Shown here: piece by piece, positions 26,939-35,029 of the stretch
How the letters are laid out: every line of letters begins with the position of its first letter
Numbering within the stretch: the first letter of the stretch is position 1
Origin: Streptomyces djakartensis
GTDB taxonomy: Bacteria; Actinomycetota; Actinomycetes; Streptomycetales; Streptomycetaceae
DNA length: 64,000 nucleotides
Assembly: GCF_014651075.1 (NCBI RefSeq)
Contig: NZ_BMWE01000013.1
Coordinates: 1 to 64,000 of the forward strand
Direction of reading: 5' to 3'
Notes under the pieces: model-generated
Told to the model about the DNA's origin: nothing
The model's database searches: none
What the model saw: only the letters and a program-made list of their open reading frames with translations
Translations under genes and position numbers: made by a program

Positions 26939-28039
26939 ATGACCGTTCTCGACGCCCGGGCGCTCAACCGCGCCACTCTCGCGCGGCAGTTGCTCCTGGA
27001 CCGTTCCGGCCTGCCGGTGGTGGACGCCGTCGCGCACCTGTGCGGTCTGCAGGCACAGGAGCCGCAGGAGCCGTTCACCGGCCTCTGGTCCCGGCTGCGG
27101 GCGTTCGAACCGACGGTGCTGTCGGGACTGCTGACCGGGCGGCGCGTGGTGCGGGCCCACCTCATGCGCCGCACCGTCCACCTCGTCACCGCCGGCGATC
27201 TCGTGGCCTGGCGGGCCCGCCACGACGGCATGCCGCGCCGGCGGGTGCTCGCGACGTACCGGCGCGAGCTCGAACCGGTGGACCTCGGCGAACTCGCCGC
27301 GGCGGGCCGGGCCGTCATGGCCGACGGCGAGCCCCGCTCGATGGGCGACCTCGCCCGAGCCGTCGCCGGCCGCTGGCCGTCGGTGGGACACCGGCCACTG
27401 GGTGAGATGCTCGTCGCCGCCCTGCTCCCGATGGTTCAGCTGTCGCCGCGCGGACTCTGGCGTACGACGGCGGGCGCGCGCTACGCGCCGGTCTCCTCCT
27501 GGCTCGGGCGTGAGATCGACCCACCGGCCGCGGACGGTGCCGACCCCGTGGGGCAGGTGCTGCTACGGCGGTACCTGGCCGCGTTCGGCCCCGCCGCCCC
27601 GGCGGACCTGCGCGCCTGGAGCGGTCTGGCCGGCCTGCCTGCCGCGGTCGCCGCCCTGCGCGGGGAACTGGTCGCCTTCCGGGACGAACGCGGCAGGCAC
27701 CTGCTGGGCCTCCCCGACGCGCCGCGCCCCGACCCCGACCACCCCGCCCCGGTGCGGTTCCTCCCGGCCTTCGACAACGCGGTCCTCGGCTACCACGACC
27801 GCAGCCGGATCATCGACGACGCCCACCGCGGGCTGTCGGTCCAAGGCGCACGCGTGGTCCTGGTCGACGGGCGCGTCGCCGCGACCTGGACCGTCGGGGG
27901 GGAGTCCGTGTCGGTCACGCCGCCGCGCCGCTTCTCGAAGGCCGACCGGACCGGCGTCGCCGAGGAGGGACAGCGGCTGGCATCCTTCCTCTCCGGCGGC
28001 GAGAGCGACCGGGTGCGGATCGCCGCGTCCCCCGTCTGA
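26939..28039 (+). CDS. Winged-helix DNA-binding domain protein (HTH_42 family)
   Basis: 366 aa. The family signature is an N-terminal ALNRATLARQLLL...GLQAQEPQEPFTGLWSRL, then RTVHLVTAGDLVAWR, a central winged-helix array, and a C-terminal FLPAFDNAVLGYHDRSRII motif. Members are related to DNA-repair glycosylases of the AlkZ/YcaQ type, which excise crosslink and alkyl lesions. AlkZ catalytic Gln pair is suggested by L-Q-A-Q at about 36-39. Whether this protein is a glycosylase is inference. ATG 26939 is used. Confidence 0.8.
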   Translation: MTVLDARALNRATLARQLLLDRSGLPVVDAVAHLCGLQAQEPQEPFTGLWSRLRAFEPTVLSGLLTGRRVVRAHLMRRTVHLVTAGDLVAWRARHDGMPRRRVLATYRRELEPVDLGELAAAGRAVMADGEPRSMGDLARAVAGRWPSVGHRPLGEMLVAALLPMVQLSPRGLWRTTAGARYAPVSSWLGREIDPPAADGADPVGQVLLRRYLAAFGPAAPADLRAWSGLAGLPAAVAALRGELVAFRDERGRHLLGLPDAPRPDPDHPAPVRFLPAFDNAVLGYHDRSRIIDDAHRGLSVQGARVVLVDGRVAATWTVGGESVSVTPPRRFSKADRTGVAEEGQRLASFLSGGESDRVRIAASPV

Positions 28040-28065
28040 CCCCGTGACCGGGCCGTCCCGGAATG

Positions 28066-28094
28066 CCGGCAGCACACCGGAAGGGTGCTGCCGG
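28066..28094. terminator. Terminator hairpin after winged-helix gene
   Basis: CCGGCAGCAC and GTGCTGCCGG form a 10-bp perfect stem with a nine-base loop, 27 bases after the stop. The following 150 bases to 28249 hold no gene. Confidence 0.65.
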
Positions 28095-28249
28095 TGCTCA
28101 CGGGTGAGTATCGGCCGGTGAGGAAGCCGGAGCCGGTGACCGTGCGCCGCCGGCGTCGCCCGTGCGGTCCGCTCGTACGGTGCGGCCGGGGCACGATCCC
28201 ACCGGGCGGCCACCGCCGCACGGACGGGAACGTTCCCGCCCCGCGTGCG

Positions 28250-28709
28250 CTACCGGGAGGGTCCGGGAAACGGGGTCGCGGAGGGCAGGGGAGTGGCCGT
28301 CGGTGTCCTCACGGTCGCACCTTCCACCTGACGCACGGTGCCTTCCCCCGGCCCGCTTCCCGTGCCCCTACCGGCGGACAGCTGGGACCAGGCGCCCAGG
28401 GCCAGAGCCACGACGGTGGCGGTGGCGACGACATGCGCCACGCACCGGGCCCTGGCACCGCGGTCCATGTCCCGCCAGGCCACCCGGACCCAGGGTTCCT
28501 CCGGTTGCCACAGGTCCCCGACGGCGTGCGGGGGTTGGGGCTGCCGTCCCCGCGGCCCGCTCCCGGGCGGAGGGCTCCCTCGGGGCCTCGGCGCGTATGG
28601 CGGGCTCGCTGTCCGTGAGGAACCTCAGCCACACCGCGTCCGGGACGGGGGAAGCGCCGCCCGGCTCGTCGGGCGTTCCCCGTCCGCCGCCGGCTCCTTC
28701 GGTGGTCAC
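28250..28709 (-). pseudogene. Frameshifted single-pass membrane protein gene
   Basis: The first reading frame (GTG 28709) encodes a PDAVWLRFLTDSEPAIRAEAPREPSARERA N-terminus and then degenerates. The next frame picks up PHAVGDLWQPEEPWVRVAW and a membrane helix VVATATVVALALGAWSQL, ending at 28250. The two parts form one sensible protein if one base is removed near 28530-28545, within a run of C and A. This is a real disruption or a sequencing error. The encoded family is a cytoplasmic acidic N-terminus plus one helix and a Ser/Thr/Pro exterior tail; function unknown. Confidence 0.6.
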
Positions 28710-28760
28710 GTCCCGACGTCCCCTCTCCGACCCTCGGCCTGATCAACACACAGCGCAGGA

Positions 28761-29156
28761 TCAGTATGGCGCCGTGCGCGGCCATCCGGGCCCTTCCCCT
28801 GTGCGTGACCGCTGGCAGTGGGCGGACTGCACACAGTTCCAGGCGGTGCTGGCCGGGTTCTCCCGATCCCACTGGTCGGCACAGGTGATGCACTGGCCGA
28901 TGCACGGGCGGGCTTCCCGAAAGACCGGTTTGGGGTCGAGTTCACCGCGGGCTTCGCGCTCTGCCCTCAGCCGTTCGTAGTGCTGGCGGCTCTCCTGGCT
29001 CCGGCGTCTACGAGCGGCCTGGCACTGTTCGCGCTCGGTGTTTGTGAGGTGTCCCCAGCACGCCGCCACGGGGTCGGGCATGCCGTCGTAGGGGGGCCAG
29101 TCCGCAGCGTCACGGCGACACGAACGATGATCACGGGTAAGGCGGCTACAGGACAC
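28761..29156 (-). CDS. Cys-rich hypothetical protein with an IS-derived C-terminus
   Basis: 131 aa. GTG 29156 has GGAGGA six bases upstream. The body has paired Cys (SCSRLTRDHRSC, CWGHLTNTEREQC, CIGQCITC) and an Arg/Glu-rich helix, suggesting a small metal-binding or zinc-ribbon protein; no family was recognised. From base 28854 downward the coding sequence is antisense to a 41-bp block identical to part of the IS5-type transposase gene at 35601-35641, so the natural C-terminus has been replaced. Confidence 0.5.
   Translation of the reverse strand: MSCSRLTRDHRSCRRDAADWPPYDGMPDPVAACWGHLTNTEREQCQAARRRRSQESRQHYERLRAEREARGELDPKPVFREARPCIGQCITCADQWDRENPASTAWNCVQSAHCQRSRTGEGPGWPRTAPY
28814..28854 (+). 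repeat. 41-bp IS5-family transposase remnant
   Basis: These 41 bases are identical to 35601-35641 in the intact IS element, encoding the QWADCTQFQAVLA segment of the transposase. Weaker similarity extends about 20 bases to the left, with one base missing. It is a scar of an older related insertion. Confidence 0.8.
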
Positions 29157-29281
29157 GTGGGTCCTCCGAGCGTCACAGGTAGAACTACGTGGGCAGCGTT
29201 CCACACCAGAGCAGACGTTTCGTGGCCTTTACCGATCTGGCCTGCAGGGGTGGCCTCGGTGCCGTCCCGTACGGTGGCGGC

Positions 29282-29682
29282 ATGTCCTCCGCCGACCCTC
29301 CTCCGCCGCGGGTCCGGGTCTCTTTGCCCGACGGGCAGGAACTGTTCGGCGCGCGTTGGAGTTCTTGATCGACCGGGAGGACATCGCAGGGCCGGTGAAC
29401 CTGGCGGCTCCCCATCCCCTGCCGCAGCGCGCATTCATGCGCACCCTGCGCTCCGCGTGGGGTGTGCCGGTGGGTCTCACTGCGACCAAGTGGATGGCCG
29501 AGGTCGGCGCGTTCGCTCTGCGTTCCGACACCGAACTGCTGCTGAAGAGCCGCCGTGTCGTCCCGGGCCGACTGACCCAGGCAGGCTTTGACTTTCAGTA
29601 CACACAGTGGCCGCAGGCCGCGGACGAGCTGGTGCGTCGAGTGCGCAAACGGGTCCGAGGCGGTTCCGCGGCACGCCGGTGA
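29282..29682 (+). pseudogene. Junction of a 28-codon fragment and a truncated TIGR01777-type epimerase
   Basis: ATG 29282 opens a 28-codon frame (SSADPPPPRVRVSLPDGQELFGA) that looks like the N-terminus of another protein and stops at 29366-29368. From about 29350 a different frame encodes EFLIDREDIAGPVNLAAP, then ALRSDTELLLKSRRVVPGRL, the DUF1731 C-terminal part of sugar-epimerase-like SDR proteins of the TIGR01777 group. The entire NAD-binding half (about 200 residues) is missing. The two pieces appear joined by deletion; neither is likely to be functional. Confidence 0.65.
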
Positions 29683-29699
29683 ACGGATCCGGGACGGCG

Positions 29700-29822
29700 A
29701 CAGCAACCAGCAGTGGCGCCTCGGTTGACACCGCCGCCCAGGACTGCTGGCCGCAGACGGCTGACGACATCCTCGACGCCCTTGCCTCATACCGCACATG
29801 AATGGACGACTCAGGACACTAG
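29700..29822 (+). mobile_element. IS630-type transposase 3' remnant and element end
   Basis: The frame reads Q-T-A-D-D-I-L-D-A-L-A-S-Y, the usual C-terminal end of IS630-family transposases, followed after an in-frame stop and a shift by DSGH and a stop. GACTCAGGACACTAG (29808-29822) looks like the element tip. Everything upstream of about 29720 is lost. The tip supplies the stop codon region of the next gene. Confidence 0.5.
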
Positions 29823-30757
29823 AACATCCCGTTGTCGTTCGCCGAAGTCGCCGGCACGTCCTGGATGACATCCCAGTGCTCGACGATCTTCCCGCCCCGC
29901 ACCCGGAACAGATCCACGATCGCCTGCCCCCGCTCCTCCGGCGCGTTCACGTAGTGGCTGTGGACGGCGACCAGATCACCCTCGGCGATGACCCGCTTCG
30001 GCGTGACCGTCAGCTGCGGGAACTGCTTGAAGTACCCGCCCAGGCCCGCCTTCGCACCGTCCACGCCGTTCGGGATGTTCGGGTTGTGCTGCTCGTACTC
30101 GGGACTCCAGTACCGGTCGAGCGCCGACAGGTCCTTCTTCACCAACAACTCATCGAACGCGGTCGTCACCAGCTTCTTGTTGTACGCGGTGAGAAAGCCC
30201 GGCCCCGGCTGGTTCGTCCGCGGCCAACTCACCGTGGAGAACATGTCGTTGCCGTCGGCGGGCTTCTCCGGCACGTCCTGGCCGACGTCCCAGTGCTCGG
30301 CGATTTTCCCGCCCTGGAAGCGGAAGATGTCGAAGACGGCGGTGCCCCGCGCGCCCGGCGTCAGGACGACGTTCGAGTGCACCAGGACGAGGTCGCCCTC
30401 GGAGATCACCCGCTTGATGTCGTACTTGGCGTCGGGGAACTGCTGGTGCAGCGCGACGCCGAGGTTCTTCAGCGTCTCCGCGCCGTCCGGCGCTTGCGGG
30501 TTGTGCTGGATGTAGTCCGGCCGTACGAAACGGTCGACGACCGCGGTGTCCCCGCGCTCGAACACGCCCTTGAGGACACGGGCGGCGACATCCTTCTGGT
30601 AACCGAGGCGGGCGGAATCACCCTGGGCGCCGTGGCCGGCGTGGCCCGCCGAGGCGGCGCGCGGCGCCGCGAGGGCCGGAACGGCGGCGGCACCCAGGAC
30701 GGCGGTGGAGGCGACGAAGGCTAAAAAGGCCCTGCGGACGGAGATGGTGGGGGGCAT
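29819..30757 (-). CDS. Secreted tandem SnoaL/NTF2-like protein
   Basis: 312 aa. A Tat/Sec-like signal peptide (RRAFLAFVASTAVLGAAAVPALA) precedes two SnoaL-like domains (about 50-170 and 190-310) that are clear duplicates: each has QHNP, a KRVI-EGDL-VHS strand and GGKI-EHWDV-QDVP, and each ends in N-x-M-F. SnoaL domains act as small-molecule cyclases or hydrolases; export suggests an extracytoplasmic substrate, which is unknown. ATG 30757 is used. A palindromic site lies 58-74 bases upstream. Confidence 0.82.
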   Translation of the reverse strand: MPPTISVRRAFLAFVASTAVLGAAAVPALAAPRAASAGHAGHGAQGDSARLGYQKDVAARVLKGVFERGDTAVVDRFVRPDYIQHNPQAPDGAETLKNLGVALHQQFPDAKYDIKRVISEGDLVLVHSNVVLTPGARGTAVFDIFRFQGGKIAEHWDVGQDVPEKPADGNDMFSTVSWPRTNQPGPGFLTAYNKKLVTTAFDELLVKKDLSALDRYWSPEYEQHNPNIPNGVDGAKAGLGGYFKQFPQLTVTPKRVIAEGDLVAVHSHYVNAPEERGQAIVDLFRVRGGKIVEHWDVIQDVPATSANDNGMF

Positions 30758-30814
30758 ACGACACTCCGGGAATAGATATTGAAAGTTCAAGCTGACGCTT
30801 CCCAAAGGAAAGCA

Positions 30815-30831
30815 CTAACCGCTAGTTAGCG
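30815..30831. promoter_or_regulatory. Palindromic operator-like site upstream of tandem SnoaL gene
   Basis: CTAAC-CGCTA-GTTAG (30815-30829) overlaps CGCTA-GT-TAGCG (30820-30831), two nested dyads sharing the same centre region. This is typical of TetR/MarR-type sites. No regulator gene is adjacent. Confidence 0.45.
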
Positions 30832-31337
30832 TCAACCCCCTCGGACTCCCAAGTTCCCTCGCCTGAAGCGCACTCGACGCCGTTGGCTGGCGTCCTGAGT
30901 CCGACCAAGGCGACGAACCGCCCGACGATGTTGCCGGCCGTGCGCCAGGAGGTACGCATCAGGTGGGCCGTCGCGGTCTTGGAGCATTCGCCGGCCATCC
31001 AGGCGGTCTGCTGGTCGAAGGCGTGGGTGTGCCCGGCGCCGTGGCGGGCCCAGGGCACAGCGGCGGCTGTCACCCCGTGCTCGTGGCAGGCCACCCGGGG
31101 CGCCTCGGCCTCCAGGAACACCCGGATCACGCCGTGGTCCAGGTCGCGCCACCGGCGTCGGCCCCGGCCATGGTCGTACCGGGCGGCCGGACGGAGGCAG
31201 CTCCCGCACCGCTGCCGACGGCGGGCATCGGGCCGTACCGACACGACCACACACTGTTCGTTCTCATCGATCCGGACGCCCTCGACCGCGGTGTTCTCCA
31301 CCGTCAGGGTCCGCTTCCATATCCTGAAGAGGGACAC
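30822..31337 (-). pseudogene. ISL3-family transposase, N-terminal fragment
   Basis: About 170 aa from GTG 31337. The N-terminal zinc-finger (CGSCLRPAARYDHGRGRRRW), the HTH region and the WARHGAGHTHAFDQQTAWMA segment match ISL3 transposases, whose full length is about 400-550 aa. Homology ends near base 30895, before the DDE domain, and the frame runs on into unrelated DNA. It cannot be active. Confidence 0.75.
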
Positions 31338-31786
31338 GCCGTTTTCCTGCTTGATCCAACGTGAGCCTGGAGAAGTCAAAGGATGGCAGGGGACGGCGTG
31401 TTTCCTGCACCAGGGCTGGTCAGGGCACCCACACATACGGCAGGAGAGCCGGTTTCAGCGTCAAGGAGCTCTCCCGCAGCGCAAGGTGGTGCGGCTGCCT
31501 GCACCGGATCGTCTCCGAGGCCACCACGGGCCACCTGCTCCGGGCGCATCGTGCGGTGCGCCCGGAACCGGTGGGCAGGAGGCGAACGCGGTGGGCCACG
31601 GTAACGCCTTGGATCAGTACCCGCGACCAACCGGGGAAGTTCATCTTCGCGAATTCTGCATCACATGGTTGACGGGCTGTCACCATCCCAACATTTCGTC
31701 ACCGTCACCACCGGAACTTTGGCAGGGCCGTTTGCTGTACACACCCGACAGATCGTGCCGACCCCGCAAGGTGCTCCGCTTGGACG
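31338..31786. other. No recognised gene; possible IS flank
   Basis: Short open frames only. ACACGCCGT (31334-31342) is inverted at 31393-31401 and could be part of the ISL3 element's end. The rest has lower G+C at 31660-31740 and nothing that I can identify. Confidence 0.3.
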
Positions 31787-32665
31787 TCAGGCCGACGGCG
31801 AGACGGGCGGCTCTGGAGTCTGCCCGGAGCTGACGCCGGCCGTGATCGACGCGACGTAGCCGAGCTTCGGACGGCCCGGCCGGAGTGGCCGGACATTCAT
31901 GGTGGTCTGCGCACCGCCCTGTTCGAGGTAGATGGAGTCCTCCTGGTTGGTGAGCCGCTCGGTGCCGGTGTGCCGCACATACGGCTCCAAGAGCGCGACT
32001 TCGCGGCTGATCTCCTCGGGGAAGTACAGCTGACCTGTGTGCACCTCTTGCCCGCCGACGTGCGCCGTGAGGTGGATATGGATCGTTCGCCCGTAGTACC
32101 AGCCCGGGTAGATGGTACGGAAGCTCACTTCACCGCGCCGGTTGGTGATCTGCAATCCTCTCAGGAACCTGGAGGGGTCGGTCGGCTCGACGTGCTCCGG
32201 GCTTGTGGCCGGGACGTCGGGACTGGTGTCAAGGTGCCCCGAATACCAGCCTCCCGCGTCGCAGTGCCAGATATCCACCTCTGCCCCGGCGAGGGGCGTG
32301 CAGTTGACGCCGTCCACGATGGTGATCCGCACCTCCAGGGGTATTCCCTGGCGATCCTCGATGATGTTCCGCCGGATCAGATCCTCATCGATGAAGTAGG
32401 GCCCTTCCATCGCCTCGGGGGTCAGGATGCAGGAGGGCTGCGCGAATGCCGCCGGTGTGCCGGACGCGGGAGCGGCCGCACTCGCCCTGGGCGAGGCGGC
32501 GGTCCCCAGCCCCAGACCGGTGGCGCCGATCCCCAGCGCCGCCAGGACTGTGCGGCGGCCCATGTTCCTGGTCGGCTCGTTGTGCGTGGCAGGCACGGCG
32601 GTGTCGTGGCCCGATGCCGGCTCGCCGGCCCCGTGAGCGTGCGAGGACGCGTTGTCGGAAGTCAT
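31787..32665 (-). CDS. Tat-exported intradiol ring-cleavage dioxygenase
   Basis: 292 aa. A twin-arginine signal (G-R-R-T-V-L-A-A-L-G, residues 36-45, then a hydrophobic core) precedes an intradiol dioxygenase domain. The four Fe(III) ligands are visible: Y141 in WHCDAGGWYSGH, Y190 in TIYPGWYYGR, H196 and H198. This is the extracellular lignin/aromatic-cleaving group found in Streptomyces, which opens catechol-type rings outside the cell. ATG 32665 is followed by a 35-residue polar leader; ATG at the Arg pair is an alternative start. It is isolated between IS remnants. Confidence 0.87.
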   Translation of the reverse strand: MTSDNASSHAHGAGEPASGHDTAVPATHNEPTRNMGRRTVLAALGIGATGLGLGTAASPRASAAAPASGTPAAFAQPSCILTPEAMEGPYFIDEDLIRRNIIEDRQGIPLEVRITIVDGVNCTPLAGAEVDIWHCDAGGWYSGHLDTSPDVPATSPEHVEPTDPSRFLRGLQITNRRGEVSFRTIYPGWYYGRTIHIHLTAHVGGQEVHTGQLYFPEEISREVALLEPYVRHTGTERLTNQEDSIYLEQGGAQTTMNVRPLRPGRPKLGYVASITAGVSSGQTPEPPVSPSA

Positions 32666-32728
32666 GGGTGCAGCGTAGGAAGGTTCACTGGACTGGCCGT
32701 GCCGACCGGACCGGAAGTCCTTGAGGTC

Positions 32729-33769
32729 TCAAGCTGTTGGATTGGGCCACTCGGCCGGGCCCCAGACGAACGGGCCCTTGCCCTGCCTGCGCCGCCATGC
32801 CCGCAGCGCCATGTCGATGGAGGCCATGGCCTGCGGCGCCGCTGGTCGGGGACCGTGCAGGTCCACCAAGGCGCACGTGTCCTGCAGCACCTGTAACCAG
32901 ACTTCATGGGTCGGCGTCAGGTGCACGTGCAGTCGGGGCTGTTCGAAGTGCCAACGATGCAGCGCCAGCAAGGTGGCAGGGTTGCCCGCGTAGCAGATCA
33001 GGTGCAGATCGGTGTTCGTCGGCCTCGTCGTCGACAGTCGGTGCAGAAACGCCGGGAATCCGGGAGTCGAGCGGCCACCGGACGACGGCTTTCGACCGGC
33101 CACGGCGGCGAGGGCGTCGAGGGCGGTCGAAAGACGTCCGGCTCCGCTGTCCGGGTCGGCAGACGGTTTCACCGGACGGTTCTCCGAAAGGATGGGGGCA
33201 AAGCTGAACGGGGCCATCGGGTTCATGGAGCTCCAGAACGCGAGGACGCAGAGTGTCTCGTTCACATAGATCGCCCTCACCGTGATGGGTGGCGGGCCGC
33301 TGCCTGTGGCGTCATTAGCCGTAGGTGCAGCCGACCGGGCTCCTGCACCCGGCGTGATTCCATGGGCGCGCCAGATCCGTGCCACAGTGGAGGCCGAGAC
33401 CCCGACCCGCTGAGCAAGCGTCCGTTTGGACCAGTTCCTGCCCACCGGTGGCGGCTCGTGACGGGTTATGCGGAGCACCTCGGCGATCGTCGCGTCCTCG
33501 ATCCGGCGTGGCGCCCCCGGTCTGGGGCGGTCCCGCAGGCCCGCCGGCCCCTCCGCCACATACCGCCTGGCCCACTTGTCCACCGTCTGAACGGAGACTT
33601 CGTACCTGCGAGCGACCTCGGCCCGCGCCATCCCGTCCGCCAAGGCCAACACGATATGGCAGCGCACCACTTGCGCCTGTGGCGTCAATGCCCCGTTGGC
33701 CTGTCGGATCAGTTGGGCGCGCTGCGCCGCAGTGAGTTCGAACGTGAGGCCGGATGTCATCGATGTCAC
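32729..33769 (-). CDS. IS630-type protein with altered catalytic core
   Basis: 346 aa. The N-terminal half is a standard double HTH of IS630 transposases (VSVQTVDKWARRYVAEGPAGLRDRPRPG, then KRTLAQRVGVSASTVARIWRAHGI). In the DDE half, recognisable family positions have changed: the VDEK motif is absent (AIYVNETLCVLAFW), and D-L-H-L-I-C-D-N-Y reads DLHLICYAG before HVHLTPTHEVWLQ. It keeps an open frame with a plausible promoter (TAGTAT) upstream. It is probably catalytically dead; a regulatory role is speculative. Confidence 0.65.
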   Translation of the reverse strand: MTSMTSGLTFELTAAQRAQLIRQANGALTPQAQVVRCHIVLALADGMARAEVARRYEVSVQTVDKWARRYVAEGPAGLRDRPRPGAPRRIEDATIAEVLRITRHEPPPVGRNWSKRTLAQRVGVSASTVARIWRAHGITPGAGARSAAPTANDATGSGPPPITVRAIYVNETLCVLAFWSSMNPMAPFSFAPILSENRPVKPSADPDSGAGRLSTALDALAAVAGRKPSSGGRSTPGFPAFLHRLSTTRPTNTDLHLICYAGNPATLLALHRWHFEQPRLHVHLTPTHEVWLQVLQDTCALVDLHGPRPAAPQAMASIDMALRAWRRRQGKGPFVWGPAEWPNPTA

Positions 33770-33849
33770 TCACGCTATACTAAGAGACTTCTGGTCCACC
33801 TTTCTCAGCGGCAGCCCGGCGATGTTCGGCGAACAGCGGGCGCCACAAG

Positions 33850-33875
33850 CCACGGTGATCAGTCGACCACCGTGG
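33850..33875. repeat. CCACGGTG/CACCGTGG hairpin
   Basis: Perfect 8-bp arms around ten bases, 30 bp left of the MITE-like element. It could be a terminator or an end of an older element. Confidence 0.4.
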
Positions 33876-33905
33876 TGCGTGCCAAGGACGCTTTGAACCG
33901 CCCCG

Positions 33906-34027
33906 GGACTCTGCTGCTCAATTCGGCTGAGCAGCAGAGACCGACTGGGGAGGCCGCAACCACCGCCGCGTTGTCGCAGGTCGCGGTTCCCTCACCGGAG
34001 CCGCCTCGGAATTGAGCAGCAGAGTCC
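33906..34027. mobile_element. 122-bp MITE-like element with 19-bp perfect terminal inverted repeats
   Basis: GGACTCTGCTGCTCAATTC (33906-33924) is repeated exactly in inverted form at 34009-34027. A third, shorter inverted copy GAGCAGCAGAG at 33929-33939 lets the left end fold alone into an 11-bp hairpin. There is no coding capacity. No partner transposase with these ends is in the window. Confidence 0.65.
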
Positions 34028-34036
34028 GGGTGCGGG

Positions 34037-34159
34037 CTACTGGGTGAGCTGGTCCAAGAGCCAGGGGATGACGGTCCGGACGGTGCCGGAGACGGCACCC
34101 TGCAGAACGGCACAGGCCACGGCCAGGCGCTCGCGGCGTGTCAGGCGTGTGCGGGGCAT
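34037..34159 (-). CDS. 40-aa basic/hydrophobic small protein
   Basis: ATG 34159 is preceded by TTGGAGA five bases away. The 40 residues begin MPRTRLTRRERLAVACAVLQ and end in VIPWLLDQLTQ: an Arg-rich head then an amphipathic to hydrophobic helix. It is divergent from the P-loop ATPase gene (168 bp between the starts). The good ribosome site argues for expression. No function can be assigned. Confidence 0.5.
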   Translation of the reverse strand: MPRTRLTRRERLAVACAVLQGAVSGTVRTVIPWLLDQLTQ

Positions 34160-34327
34160 GGGGTCTCCAAGGGATGACGGTGGGCGGGTGGGCAGCCGGC
34201 CGGCTCGCTGTCCACGCTGAGGCCCCCGCAGAGATCGACTCCCAGTTGCGACGAACCATCCACTGATGCAGACAATGGTGCTGTTCAGGGCCACGCCGGG
34301 ACTCCGGGGTCGGAGGAAGGTGGTGCG

Positions 34328-35029
34328 ATGAATGGCGACGAGAAGGGCAGTCCGGCAGGGCAGAAGCGGCCGCGGGTGCTGGGGCGGGCGCGGGTGGGAT
34401 GGCCGCGTGCGCTGCGAGAGCTGAAGGACCTGCTGTACGAGGTGTACCTGGCGGCGGGCGCCCCCAGCCTGGATGAGATCGCCGAGGACATCGACAGCGC
34501 CGATACCGAAGACCGCGAGGTTCCGGGGGCGCCGAGCCGGGATACCGTGCGCCGCGTCATCAGCGCCCCGCCTCTGCCGCCCAGCCAGGCCGATGTGGTT
34601 ACCGTTGCCGTGGTGCTGGCCCGCCGGGCCGCGTGGGATGCGCAGGATCTGGCCGGGCGGGTGCGCGGTCTGTGGGTGGCGGCCCGGATGGCCCAGGGCG
34701 TGGGGCGGCCGCTCGACGAGTTTGACGACAAGCTCGTCCTGGCCGATCTGGAGGTCCACCCGGCTCTTGACACCGGTGACGCCCGCGACCGGTTCGGGGC
34801 CCTGCCCGCCTACGTCCGGCGCGAGCACGACACGCGTCTGGAGGCGGTGGTCACCGCTGCGGAGGAAGGGCTCAGCGGGATCGCGGTCCTGGTCGGGGGT
34901 TCGTCCACGGGCAAGACACGCGCCTTGTGGGAGGCGGCCCGGCGGCTGCCTGCCTCCTGGCGGCTGTGGCATCCCTTCAGCCCCACCCGCCCGGATGCGG
35001 CCCTAGGACTTGTCCGGCCGATCATGTGA
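34328..35029 (+). pseudogene. P-loop (STAND/NACHT-like) ATPase gene interrupted by IS5 element
   Basis: The frame encodes an HTH-like N-terminal domain (WPRALRELKDLLYEVYLAAGAPSLDEIAEDI, then PSRDTVRRVI; about 24-80) of a kind found in large Streptomyces signalling ATPases, and reaches a Walker A motif VLVGGSSTGKTRALWEA (about 187-203). At base 35006 it enters the IS element and stops after eight IS-encoded codons. The DNA beyond the IS does not continue the ATPase, so Walker B and all C-terminal repeats are lost. Proteins of this layout are often 800-1500 aa. Confidence 0.7.

Noticed and set aside
31383..31604. Plus-strand frame of 73 codons in the IS flank
   Set aside because: No domain, no ribosome site, lies opposite other short frames and next to an ISL3 end.
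33850..34027. Attachment site or phage integration core
   Set aside because: No tRNA, integrase or direct repeat is present. The inverted structure fits a MITE-like element better.
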